DNA from: Hypericum androsaemum
Lineage: Eukaryota > Streptophyta > Magnoliopsida > Malpighiales > Hypericaceae
DNA: 64,000 nt
NCBI GenBank assembly: GCA_963995505.1
Contig: OZ023192.1
Location: 13,313,001-13,377,000, forward strand
Direction of reading: 5' to 3'
Under the pieces are notes generated by a model, which saw only the letters and a program-made list of their open reading frames with translations, did no database searches and was not told the DNA's origin. Below are positions 11,774 through 22,705 of the stretch, piece by piece (position 1 is the first letter of the stretch; each line of letters opens with the position of its first letter). The translations under genes and the position numbers were made by a program.

Positions 11774-12385
11774 TTAATTATTGGCTGAACCTGAAGAGAC
11801 TCTGGGGGACGTGACGGGGAAGAGCGGGAGGAGGCGGGGTGGCTCGCTGCCGCCGCCGGAGGTATCCCGGGGAGTCGTCGCCGGCGAGGGGTGGAAGTAG
11901 AAACCCTTCTCCTTAATAGCCCTTTCCTCCTCGGGGATGAGGGGGGTGACGGGGCTGAGAGCGAGGGAGGGGAAGTCGAGGATGCTCGGGGAGAGGATCT
12001 CCCGCGGCGAGAACCCGGACCCGGACCCGGGACCCGCCGGAGCGAAGATCGGGTTGATCTTGAAGTTCTTGAGGGAGTTCCGCCGCTCGTAGAGCTGTCC
12101 CGACGACGTCTTCTTGTTGGGGATGGACTTGATCGGCGGGATGTTGTGGTGTGGACCCGATCGGGTAGCCGCGGGCGGGTCGGGTTGGGTTGTTGGTTTG
12201 GGCCGGGGCGAACCGGTTAGCATCTGGACGACCTGCTTGAACGACGCCGTGTCGGCCTGGACGAACGTGGTGGGGTATGGGTTGTTCGCGGCTGACGGCG
12301 TTTGGCTGTTGGAGGAGCTGCTGCTGCTGCTGACGTGGCTGGACGGAGACGGCAGCTGATGCGGCGGGTATAGTGAGGTTTCCAT
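11774..12385 (-). CDS. VQ motif-containing protein (VQ4/MVQ-like), 203 aa
   Basis: Intronless gene. The VQ motif FKQVVQMLTG is at residues 49-58 (F-x3-VQ-x-LTG core), preceded by a Ser-rich N-terminus. Downstream are the conserved blocks LYERRNSLKNFKINPIF (99-115), EILSPSILDFPSLALSPVTP (129-148), KGFYFHPSP (160-168) and LLPLFPVTSPRVS (185-197), the order seen in the Arabidopsis VQ4/VQ13-type subgroup of MPK3/MPK6-targeted VQ proteins. At least six SP/TP sites (for example S132, S144, T147, S167, T171, S193) fit MAP-kinase phosphorylation. Known members are nuclear cofactors that bind WRKY transcription factors and tune defence gene expression. The start is ATG at 12385; an in-frame upstream TTG at 12403 is not a plausible plant start. 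Length is normal for the family and the frame is intact, so I consider it functional. Confidence 0.93.
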   Translation of the reverse strand: METSLYPPHQLPSPSSHVSSSSSSSNSQTPSAANNPYPTTFVQADTASFKQVVQMLTGSPRPKPTTQPDPPAATRSGPHHNIPPIKSIPNKKTSSGQLYERRNSLKNFKINPIFAPAGPGSGSGFSPREILSPSILDFPSLALSPVTPLIPEEERAIKEKGFYFHPSPATTPRDTSGGGSEPPRLLPLFPVTSPRVSSGSANN

Positions 12386-12523
12386 TTTTTTTCCTCTCTT
12401 CAAAGAGAAAGAGAAGACGGAAACTAGAGAGAGGAGAGAGGGGTTGGGTTTGTTGCTTTGTAGTGTTTTTTCTTTCCTTGGTGGCGTTGGGTGTCTACTT
12501 TCTATAACGCACCTGCGCTGGGT

Positions 12524-12636
12524 TTGACCACCACGCTCCCTTTTAGGTAGGCTACTAACTAAATTAAAGAAAAAAAATTGGGGAGGTATTGGGTTTTAAT
12601 TAGATGGTTGCTAATTGTGATAGCCCAGGGTTGACT
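12524..12636. promoter_or_regulatory. Two W-box cores upstream of the VQ gene
   Basis: TTGACC at 12524-12529 and TTGACT at 12631-12636 (both written on the plus strand) lie about 140 and 245 bp upstream of the ATG. TTGAC[C/T] is the WRKY binding core. The leader next to the ATG is CT-rich on the coding strand (12390-12440), typical of plant 5' UTR Y-patches. I see no strong TATA box. WRKY control of a VQ gene is inference. Confidence 0.4.
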
Positions 12637-12639
12637 GGT

Positions 12640-14039
12640 TTCTGAAAATGGATTAGTGATTGTTTTATACATGGATGTGATTTAATCTGTAATAATTATG
12701 TGTAGTTATTTTCTAGAAAGATAATATATTTTTTAATCATCAGAGAAATCAAAATTATTTGAATTTCCCTGTAATAATTGAAAAATCTAACTGATAAGTT
12801 ATATAAGTTTAAGGGAGTATTTGACATTCTTAAAATTTTTGAGAGTTTTATGGAAATTTTCCATGTAACCTAGCCGTATTAGAGTAAACCTGTGGGATTA
12901 GGATTTTTGCTCAGAATTTCACCTTAAATAAGGGGTTGGCCATCCACACTTTTTCATTTAAAAAAACTCACAAAATTTCTCTTGTTCCTATGAAGGCAAA
13001 AAGTATACTCAGGCCCAGACGAAAATGTCAGAAGAGGACAAGGCCACATGAGACCCCTTGAAGGTGGAGGGTAAGTTACTATCTCAGTTTTCCCCCCAAA
13101 TCCAAGTTGTGATATGTTAAGAAGCTCACGGATTTCCGTTTCAGAAAGGTGGTAAGAACGTATCAAGGGAGGGTAAGGCTCGTGATATTTCCTCCTACCT
13201 CTGATTTATATGACTATCCTCTTTGGAAATAACATGGGAATTATATAGGATTTCAGGTCGTTGGAAGATTGATCAGGAAGGTCTAGAGACTAGGTTCTAA
13301 GATAAGTAGATTAAGTGAATGTATGGACTGATTAGGATTTCATATTTTTGAAATATTATGTAATACTGTATTCGATTCTGTTTTCGAAGTATTCTCCTTG
13401 ATTTTGTTTCTGAGATATCCGCTTTGTGTTTTTGAAGTGCGTGTATTTCTGATTTCGTAATAATAGCTTCGTTCTGTTGAATTTATGTGCCTTCGGATCC
13501 GAACTGTTAAATGTTTGTGGTTTGGAGTTTTATTCTATTTTTTGTTCTGTCATGCAGGATGGTTACTACATCCTCCTGGACTCCGTTGTTTGCACACACC
13601 GCATGAAAATGGCTACAGGGTAACCTCAGATGTGTGTATTTGAATGGACGGGGAGCGTAGGAACTATCTGAACTCGTGGAGGGGTGCCTTCCTGTCTTTT
13701 TGGCGTGCATCGCGAGAACAGGAATGTATTTATCTGTGCCCCACAAGAATCTGCATAGATTCTGTAAACTTTAGAGTTCTGAATTTGCTATATGAAAGTG
13801 TGATTTTTATCTCTCATTTATATAATTCGTAAGTGTATTACTATGTCTTTAATTATTTTCCACTTACTGAGTTTGTAACTCACCACAGTATACAACTGTA
13901 GGTACATGCATAGAAATGTGTATGTGTTTCAGATCATTAAGGTGGGGTCTCGGATCAGGAATAAGAGTTGTAAAGGGGTTGTGCTGCATGCATTATCACT
14001 TTTTTTTCAAGGAATAAGAGAACCGACGGTTCCTATTTT
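12640..14039. other. Intergenic DNA with a degenerate repeat
   Basis: No gene is recognised. The segment about 12600-12770 resembles 21780-21970 (see findings). The stretch 13800-14000, with CACTTACTGAGTTTGTAACT and nearby motifs, recalls the ends of old gypsy LTRs, but there is no partner copy here, so I do not call it. The 5' flanking pentamer of the copia element, TATTT, is at 14040-14044. Confidence 0.35.
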
Positions 14040-14044
14040 TATTT

Positions 14045-14924
14045 TGTTGGATTTGTGAATGAGCCCAAAGAAGGCCCAAAGTCCAAAAGCCCAAAAAGAA
14101 AAATGGAAAGTGTCATCCCACATTAGAAAGTGGTACCAACTTTTCCTACTTTATAAGGAGAAGCTCCTTGTTAGTTAGGAAAGAAGTTAACCACCTGGAA
14201 GGACAGCCAACTCGGACCACGGCGAGGATGGTGCGTAGCACGAGCACGCGCTCGCGCACGCGTACGCACACTTGGCACTTCGCACATGCGTATCGTCGCG
14301 AGGAGCTGGAGGAGCCTTAAGTATTTTGCCCGAGTTCGGAGAGAGCTGCGCAGCTACCGAAGTGACGAGGAGCTGCGAGCACCTTCCAGGATGGCCACTG
14401 AAGAGGCACGAAGGGCTGGAATGTCCAGGAGACTTCCAGAAGGCCGAAGGGTTGCGAGATCCCTCACGAAATGGCGCCAGCACAGTCTGGGCGCGCCTGA
14501 AAGGATCCAGAAGCTACCGAAGGGCTACGAGCGCAGCCAGCCTACCTGCTGGCCGAACGGACGTGTCTCTTCGAGGTGGCTACTTTCCTGCCTCCTCCAG
14601 CCTATAAATAGGCATGCCCCCTTGCCATTTCTCTCATCCCAGCAGCAAGTGCATCCATAGGCATTGTTGTCTTCTCCTCTCCCCCGTTCTTCACTTACAA
14701 GTCCGTCCGAAAGTTTTGGGTATATAAGGGTTCGCCCGAAAGTTTTGAGATACGTGTGCAACATTCTTGGAAATGCCCTAACAGTCGTTGTATCTTGGGG
14801 ACGATTGCCATAGCCCGTACCGCACTGAAATATACGGGGCAATCTCGTCTTACGAAGAAAGTGTCCAACACTTGTCTCGACTGCCGTAGATCCTAATCAA
14901 GTACACCAACCTCCGATAACAACA
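14045..14924 (+). repeat. 5' LTR of the copia element (880 bp)
   Basis: Begins TG and ends CA. A TATA box, TATAAATA, is at 14603-14610 (context CCTATAAATAGG), which would place the transcript start near 14630-14640. It is about 104 bp shorter than the 3' LTR because it lacks the expanded GCACGA array. Confidence 0.9.
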
Positions 14925-14940
14925 TTCGTAAGACGAGATT
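14841..14940 (+). promoter_or_regulatory. 16-bp inverted repeat joining LTR and primer-binding position
   Basis: AATCTCGTCTTACGAA at 14841-14856 (in the LTR, downstream of the inferred transcript start) and its exact complement TTCGTAAGACGAGATT at 14925-14940, the first bases after the LTR, where the reverse-transcription primer site should be. In RNA they would form a 16-bp stem around a 68-nt loop. The equivalent site in the 3' LTR (about 20255-20270) has one A-to-G change. Role unknown. Confidence 0.7.
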
Positions 14941-14953
14941 CGTGTACTTGAAG

Positions 14954-17900
14954 ATGGCATCATCAAGCACCGTAGCACTGACAACAGTACTAGGAACTGT
15001 CCACGCCGAAAGGCCAGCGAAGTTCAATGGTACCGAGTTCAAGAGGTGGCAACAGAAGATGACGTTCTATCTGACCACGCTCTACCTAGTTCGGTTCCTG
15101 AAAGAGGAAGCACCGAAGATAGCAGAAAATGAGAGGGATCAATAGAAGATCAACGCTATCGACGCGTGGAGTCACAGTGACTTCCTGTGCCAGAACTACG
15201 TCCTAAATGGACTAGATGACACGCTCTACAACGTCTACGCGGTAGCCAAGACCGCTAAGGAGCTGTGGAGTTCACTCGAGAAGAAGTACAAAATGGAGGA
15301 TGTCGGGACGAAGAAATTCATCGTCGGACGATTCCTCGACTTCAAGATGGTGGACTCCAAGAAGGTCATCGACCAAGTGCAGGAGTTGCAACTGATCCTT
15401 CACGAGATCCAAGCCGAAAGGATGCAACTCAGCAAGTTCTTCCAAGTAGCTGCGATGATCAAGAAGCTCCCCCCGCTCTGGAAGGACTTCAAGAGCTACC
15501 TCAAGCACAAGAGGAAGGACATGGGCCTAGAAGACCTGATAGTGAGACTTAGGATCGAGGAAGACAACCGAAAGTCCGAAGTCAAGCAAGGCAAGGCCAA
15601 CTTTAAGAACACCGTGCACCTCGCCGAGGGAAAAAGTGGCAAGAAGAGGAAGAAGTCCGGGGATAAGCAGGAAAAGCAAGAGCCCAAGAAGAAAAAGAAC
15701 AAGAAGATCAAAGGCGACTGCTACAACTGCAGTAAACCCGGACACATGGCTAAGGACAGTCGCCAGCCGAAGAAGGACGACCAAGGAAAGGCTAACCTGG
15801 CTGAAGACTTGTCCCAGATGGATCTGTCAGCCGTAGTGTTTGAAGCCAACCTGGTGGACAATCCGAGAGAGTAGTTCGTGGACACAGGAGCTACCTGCCA
15901 CATCTGCTCGGACAAGGAGATGTTCTCGAACTATATCCCGATCACTGGCCGAAAGCTGTTCATGGGAAACTTCGTAACGTCCAAGATCGTCGGTCTGGGT
16001 AAGGTGGTCCTGAAGTTGACCTCAGAAAAGGACCTGACCCTCGAGGATGTGCTGCATGTCCCGAACATCTGCAAGAACTTAGTTTCTGGCTCACTGTTAA
16101 GCAAAGCCGGTCTTAAGCTTGTATTTGAGGCTGATAAGTTTGTACTGACCAAAGTGGGTCAATTCATAGGAAACGGTTATCTAGAAAAGGGGTTGTTTAA
16201 GATGAATGTAATAACTGTACATCGCACCTTTATCGGTGAAAATAAAGTAAACGCTTCTTCTTACTTGGCCGAGTATTCTAATTTATGGCATGGTAGATTA
16301 GGACACGTAAACTTAAACTCGCTAAGAAAGTTAGTAAGTTTAAATTTATTACCGAATCTAGAGTTCAACCCATCCGATAAATGTGAAGTATGTGTTGAGG
16401 CTAAAATGACCAAAGCACCTTTCCATTCGGTGGAAAGAAGTACTACGCCTTTAGAGTTAATTCATACGGACACTTGCGATATGAAACACGTGCAAACTAA
16501 AGACGGGAAGAAATACTTCATCATATTTATCGATGATTACACGAGATACTGTTACGTATATCTCCTAAAGGGCAAAGACGAAGCTCTTGATGTCTTTAAG
16601 AGATATAAGAATGAGGTTGAAAATCAACTCAGCGTGAAAATCAAAATGATTCGAAGTGATCGAGGGGGAGAATATGTAGCTCCGTTTGATGAACTCTGTC
16701 AAGAACATGGCATTATTCATCAGACGACTGCTCCATACTCACCTCAATCGAATGGCGTAGCTGAACGCAAAAATCGAACTCTTAAGGAGATGATGAACGC
16801 TATGTTGATTAGCTCGGGCTTACCCCAGAACATGTGGGGGGAAGCTGTGCTCTCAGCTAACCACATTCTAAACAAATTACCCCACAAGAAAAGGGATAAA
16901 ACCCCATATGAACTATGGAAAGGAAGAAAGCCTTCCTACGGTTACCTTAAAGTGTGGGGGTGGCTAGCAAAGGTCGAAGTACCTAAGCCTAAGCAGGTGA
17001 GAATAGGACCCAAGACCATTGATTGCATCTTTATCGGATATGCACAAAATAGTAGTGCTTATCGATTTTTGGTGCATAAATCTGAAAACCCTGAGATAAA
17101 CGCGGGAATGGTCATAGAATCAAGAAACACAACGTTCTTTGAGAATAGCTTTCCTAATAAGGAAAGAAAGGAAGGGAGTCCAAAGAAAAGGGCTCACGAG
17201 ACTACGCAAGGGTCAAATCAAGAAAATGATAAACCTAGACGTAGTAAACGGACGAAGGTAACCAAATCTTTTGGTCCGGATTATCTAACCTATGCGTTAG
17301 AAGATGAACCCAGGACAATTCAAGAGGTATTGTCCAGTCCAGATGCTCCTCTCTGGAAGGAAGCTATCAATAGTGAGACAGAATCCATTATGTAAAACCA
17401 CACGTGGGAAATCGTGCATCTCCCACCGGGTTGCAAACCTTTGGGATGCAGATAGATCCTAAAAAGGAAATACAAAGCTGATGGATCAATCGACAAGTAC
17501 AAAGCTCGATTGGTAGCTAAGGGGTTCAAACAGAAGGAGGGATATGATTTCTTTGACACGTCACAAGAATCACATCAATTAGAGTACTCATAGCTGTTGC
17601 GGCACTCTATAACCTCGAGATCTACCAAATGGACGTAAAATAGCTTTCCTAAATGGAGAACTGGAAGAGGAGATATACATGGAGCAACCTGAAGGGTTTG
17701 TGGCTCCCAATCAAGAGCATAAAGTGTATCGGCTAGTCAAGTCACTATACGGGCTAAAACAAGTGCCAAAACAGTGGCACAAAAAATTTGACAGGACAAT
17801 GCTGTCGAATGGATTTAAGATCAATGAGTGCGATAAATGTAAGCTTACATAATTGTATGTCTCTACATAGATGACTTACTAATTATGGGAAGCAATAAAG

Positions 17901-18811
17901 AGGTTATTATGAAAACTAAGAACATGTTAAAGAACCATTTTGACATGAAAGATATGGGTCTGGCAGACGTCATACTAGGGATAAAAATTTCTAGGAAAGC
18001 TGACAAAATTACCTTGACGCAATCCCACTACCTGAAAAGCGGGCTCAAGAAATTTGAAGCTTTTGACAAACCTCCGGTTAAGACTCCAGTAGATTTGAAT
18101 CTACACTTAGCCAAGAATCGAGGGGACCTAGTATCTCAACTGAGATATGCGCAGATTATCGGGAGCTTGATGTATTTAATAAACTGCACACGTCCCGATT
18201 GCGTACTCAGTTAGTAAGCTTAGTAGATTCACAAGTAATCTAGGGAAGGATCACTGGCTAGCTCTGGAAAGGATTTTACGGTACTTAAAATATACCATAA
18301 ACTATGGCATACATTATGCTAAATATCCAGCTGTATTAGAAGGATACAGTGATGCAAACTGGATATCAGACACTAAGGACTCCAAATCCACGAGTGGATA
18401 CGTATTCACCATAGGAGGAGGAGATGTGTCTTGGAAGTCCTCTAAACAAACGTGCATAGCTCGATCCACCATGGAGTCAGATTTTATAGCACTAGACAAA
18501 GCTGGGGAAGAAGCTGAATGGCTCAGAAACTTCCTAGAGGATATTCCGTGCTGGAGCAAACCGGTGTCTCCCGTATTGATACATTGTGATAGCATGTCTG
18601 TAATCGGGAGAGCACAAAGTACAATGTACAACGGAAAGTCTTGACATATCCATCGGAGATACAATACCATTAGACAGTTGATCTCTAGTGGGGTGATCAC
18701 CATTAATTACGTAAAGTCCAAGGACAACTTAGCTGATTTTTTACGAAAGGAATCAATAGAGATCAAATGTACAACGCAGTAAGGAGAATGGGATTAAAAT
18801 CCACACACTAA
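14954..18811 (+). pseudogene. Copia gag-pol polyprotein, disabled by stops and frameshifts
   Basis: ATG at 14954 starts Gag, with a stop TAG at 15143 in an otherwise continuous frame. A CCHC knuckle [14 protein letters not shown] lies at about 15719-15760; its last Cys appears replaced by Ser. TAG at 15872 replaces the Trp expected just before the protease motif [11 protein letters not shown] (15875-15907). Then follow the GAG-pre-integrase motif [10 protein letters not shown] (16286-16315), the integrase core with DTCD, SDRGGEY and AERKNRT, and RT after stops at 17393 (IM-stop-NHTWEI) and 17456, with frameshifts near 17570-17640. RT keeps YIDDLL (about 17864-17881). RNase H has DANW and STMESDF; a TGA at 18643 interrupts it. 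The end is at 18809-18811. Most of the stops I can interpret replace Trp, Gln or Arg codons by G-to-A or C-to-T changes. Confidence 0.9.
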
Positions 18812-19354
18812 AGAACGTCCATAGCGGTAACTCAACCATGATGAGTGGAGATCCCACAAACTTGGTTCAATGAGACAACTAAGTTGTGGAGGGTTCAGTT
18901 AATCACCTGGAACCTATCTCATTCTCAGAAGCTGCCCAGGTGTTAGCCTGCAGTGGTGTGGTAAGGTTAACCATTATGCTTTTAATGATTCATATACCTT
19001 GATAAAGGTAGAGTATGGCAGGATATTCCTGATAGGAGATCACCTATGTAAGTGTGAAGTGAGGCCGCTTCAAATGGAAAAAACACTTATGAATCTAAGA
19101 AATGGTCCATGGCCGAAACGGACACAACGTGAGAACCCAAATATACTAGTGTTATTATTGTGTAAATGTTATTATCTTGGTTTGCGCCAAAAGCTGACGG
19201 TTCAAGACATCATGTTCGCCGAGCAGCGAGTAAATCCGATAACATATTACTAGAGAAGGTTCAAAGCTGCAAGCTACCTGTCTCGATGCAATAATAACAC
19301 GTCAGAACTTTCGATTAGAGTCTGCATGCTTTGCTCATCATTCATGTGGGAGAT

Positions 19355-19524
19355 TGTTGGATTTGTTAATGAGCCCAAAGAAGGCCCAAAGTCCAAAAGC
19401 CCAAAAGGGAAAATGGAAAGTGCCATCCCACATTGGAAAGTGGCACCAACTTTTCCTAGTTTATAAGGAGAAGCTCCTTGTTAGCTAGGAAAGAAGTTGA
19501 CCACCTGGAAGGACAGCCAACTCG

Positions 19525-19567
<43 letters not shown>

Positions 19568-20338
19568 TGCGCCGTGCGCCGTGCGCCGTGCTCGCGCACA
19601 CGTACGAGCACGAGCACGCGCATGTGCGTGTACGTGTGCGCATGGCACATTGGATGCAGGTCGCAATGGGCGCTTTGTGGCGTACTTGGCACTTCGCACG
19701 TGCGCATCATCGCGAGGAGCTAGAGGAGCCTTAAGTATTTTGCCCGGGTCCAGAGAGAGCTGCGCAGCTACCGAAGTGACGAGGAGCTGCGAGCACCTTC
19801 CAGGATGGCCACCGAAGAGGCACAAAGGGCTGGAATGTCCAGGAGACTTCCAGAAGGCCGAAGGGTTGCGAGATCCCTTGCAAAAGGGCGCCAGCACAGT
19901 CTGGGCGCACCTGGAAGGATCCAGAAGCCATCGAAGGGCCACGAGCGCAGCCAGCCTACCTGCTGGCCGAACAGACGCGTCCCTTCGAGGTGGCTGCTTC
20001 CCTGCCTCCTCCAGCCTATAAATAGGCCTGCCCCCTTGCCATTTCCCTCATCCTAGTAGCAAGTGCATCTATAGGCATTGTTGTCTTCTCCTCTCCTCCG
20101 TTCTTCACTGACAAGTCCGTCCGAAAGTTCTGGGTATATAAGGGTTCGCCCGAAAGTTTCGAGATACGTGTGCAACGTTCTTGGAAACGCTCTAACAGTC
20201 GTTGTATCTTGGGGACGATTGCCGTAGTCCGTACCGCACTAAAATATACGGGGCAATCTCGTCTTACGGAGAAAGTGTCCAACACTTACCTCGACTGCCG
20301 TAGATCCTAATCAAGTACACCAACCTCCGATAACAACA
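19355..20338 (+). repeat. 3' LTR of the copia element (984 bp)
   Basis: Partner of 14045-14924 with the same TG and CA ends and a TATA box at 20017-20024. Extra length comes from a hexanucleotide array and following GC-rich sequence at about 19525-19690. Confidence 0.9.
19525..19566 (+). repeat. (GCACGA)n microsatellite in the copia 3' LTR
   Basis: About seven copies of GCACGA in the U3 part of the 3' LTR; the 5' LTR has only a trace (GCACGAGCACGCGC near 14236). It is followed by three copies of a GTGCGCC-like unit. Confidence 0.9.
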
Positions 20339-22696
20339 CATTTTATTTAGACTAGATGTCAGATTTTGTATTTTAATTAAGTACTATTTACACTTAGATA
20401 ATTGGGTTTTCATTACAATAAATTCTGTTGCCTTTCAAGGATTTGTACCACGGGCAGTTGTCATGTTTATTATCGAGACGTGACAGTCCCGATCAGGCTC
20501 AAACATCTTCTAGTCCTATCTTGACTGCCACGTCATATATGCCTGGACTGCCACATCATTCCAGGAACATATGTTATGGCAGCCAGATAGGACTCGAAGA
20601 TACTTGAGCCTCATCGAGACATATTTTTGATAGTTTTTAAACAAAATGGACTGATTGTAAAAAAGTGATACTACATTGTACTAAAGTATACTTTTTCTTT
20701 TTTAATGATGCAATACTAATATATATAGATTATTGTATATTGTACATAGTAAAAAATATAGTAATAATAAGTGGCATAAATCATAAATTGTTGTATAAAA
20801 ATATAGTTTTCCTATATTCTTATATTATTTTGAATTTTTTAAGTAAAAAATCAAGATTATAATTATTATTAAGTATTGCATTTGTTAGGCATAAAATTGA
20901 AGCTTGTTAACAAAATCCGCTAATTAAGTTTTAATTATTGTAATAATTACTTTGTATATTATTATTTCAAATAGTAAATTTGTAATATGATTATTGTCAA
21001 CCGTGGTCGAAAGTTTTTCCAACGAGGAACTCATATCCTAGTACTTATCAAATTGGTTGAAACTGTATCCTATATGGTCACCTATAATTTTGTTAATTTC
21101 TATTAGTATGAAACTCCAATTATTATAATCTGATTACTCTGATCTATGGCACAAGTCTTTCGATTGGCTTAAAAAAGGAAAAATTTCATAGAAGTTTGTA
21201 ATTTATGGTTAAACAAAAATGTCGTGTTTTGAAAAATACCATTTAGCCTCGTGATTTCGGTTGTTGCTCGAATGCGGTGCTGAGCGGATTTGGTCCTGGA
21301 CGATTCAATGGTTGATTTAGTTATGATTCAATGGTTTACTTAATTATGATTCAATGGTCTACCTAGTTATGATTCAATGGTCCATTTTTTTCCGTCCCGG
21401 ATAAATCGGGGTCCGTCCCAGTTACCCAGTTACGATTCAATGGTTTACTCAGTTACGATTCAATAGTTTACTCAGTTACGATTCAATAGTTTACCCAGTT
21501 ATGATTCAATGGTTGTGAACTTTTTTTATTTTGCACCCCCGTATTTCTGCATTTTTGTAAAATAGTCCCCACGTGTCCTTCAATAAAAATTCTCCAGCAC
21601 CGTGCTGGATTTGGCCTCCAGGACCAAATCCGATCCCATATAATTAATGGTGTTAAATTCGATTACATTACACTTCACATAGGTCATAGGGTGCGATGCT
21701 GCACCAGAATGGCAGAATGGGCTTTCAGCTTCTTGTTAGATTTCCATTTTTAGATATGTTTAGTTAGACTAATAAGTTCAATTAGATGGTAACTAACTAT
21801 GATAGTATGTGGCTGACTACCGATTGAAAATGGACCACTAGTTTTCACAAGTATTAAATTATATTTATACGTAAGTATTTTTGGAAGTGTAATAATCATG
21901 TGTAGTAATTTTACAGAATTCCAATAATATCTTAGTCAACCGATCACAAAATATCTTAGTCATCCATCATGTTGTGCTGTATACTGTGCCTAATAAAAAA
22001 TATAGTAATGCTGTATAGCATAAATCATTAGTAATGTACTATATTATTATTTTAGTATTTAAACATTGTTAACTTACAATTTTATTCAGATTCAATTTTA
22101 AATTAAGCATGCGTCTCAATTCGTTTCCTAAAAAATCCCAGAAAGCCTAATGCACGCTCCAAAATAGAGCGGTCGGACTCTCACGAGTCTAACTCGTAAC
22201 ATGTCATTGTGGAATTTCAGACAAAAATGGGTGGGCCATCTGTGACCAACTGTGAATAGAAATCGTCAACAAAAGGGCACAACGTTTGGAATTGACCCCT
22301 GCAATGTTTGAAGAACAAAAAAAAGGGATTTTTCACAAGGGATTAAAAAAGGCCATTTCCACTCTTCAAGAAAAAGAAAGTAAGGGCATTATGGTCAATT
22401 TACAAGCTTATCCGACACTTGAATATTACCTATCATGTGTTATCGTAAAGCAATGGCCATAACATATTGAGGCCATATTCTCCGATAGCAAACGGATGTA
22501 ATTTTTTTTGGACATAACCATTTTTCTAACAAAACATATACAGAAAAAAAATATTTAAAATGTAAAGATGCAAATATTGTTCCTCACTACTGGATTAAAA
22601 ATCAACGGAAAAGCTTGTCAAATGCAATAAAAGTATTTATCCAATAAAAAAAATCATCAGAACAAATAGGTAAAAATTCATGGTTTAATCGAATCG
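20339..22696. other. AT-rich intergenic DNA with small repeats
   Basis: No gene recognised. It contains the tandem-repeat element at 21285-21632, the degenerate family copy at 21780-21970, and two related short segments (about 20735-20780 and 21990-22030) sharing AAAAAATATAGTAAT and GCATAAATCAT. Confidence 0.4.
21285..21632. repeat. Tandem repeat enclosed by a 16-bp perfect inverted repeat
   Basis: CGGATTTGGTCCTGGA at 21285-21300 is the exact complement of TCCAGGACCAAATCCG at 21617-21632. Between them about eight diverged copies of a 23-bp unit (GATTCAATGGTTTACTTAGT plus TAT) run from 21301 to 21510. This is possibly a small non-autonomous element; no target duplication is evident. Confidence 0.7.
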
Positions 22697-22705
22697 TAAG
22701 ATGGT

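Larger units (their letters stand above)
14045..20338 (+). mobile_element. Near full-length Ty1/copia LTR retrotransposon
   Basis: LTRs lie at 14045-14924 and 19355-20338, both TGTTGGATTTGT...AACAACA. Protein order inside is Gag, protease, integrase, RT, RNase H, the copia order. The polypurine tract ATGTGGGAGAT precedes the right LTR (about 19344-19354). Flanking pentamers are TATTT (14040-14044) and CATTT (20339-20343), consistent with a 5-bp duplication carrying one later mutation. The sequence just inside the left LTR is not the usual TGGTATCAGAGC site; instead 14925-14940 is exactly complementary to 14841-14856 in the LTR. LTRs differ by roughly 6-7% over the 390-bp stretch I compared, so the insertion is old. 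Several stops disable the polyprotein. Confidence 0.93.

Noticed and set aside
11891..12359. Open frames on the plus strand across the VQ gene
   Set aside because: They are antisense shadows of a GC-rich coding exon; the minus-strand frame has the VQ motif and all conserved blocks.
12386..12403. Longer VQ protein with six extra N-terminal residues
   Set aside because: The upstream start would be a TTG codon, and the first ATG in frame is at 12385, giving a family-typical N-terminus.
15265..15552. Alternative-frame protein in copia gag
   Set aside because: Shadow of the true Gag frame, which continues through the same segment with the zinc knuckle downstream.
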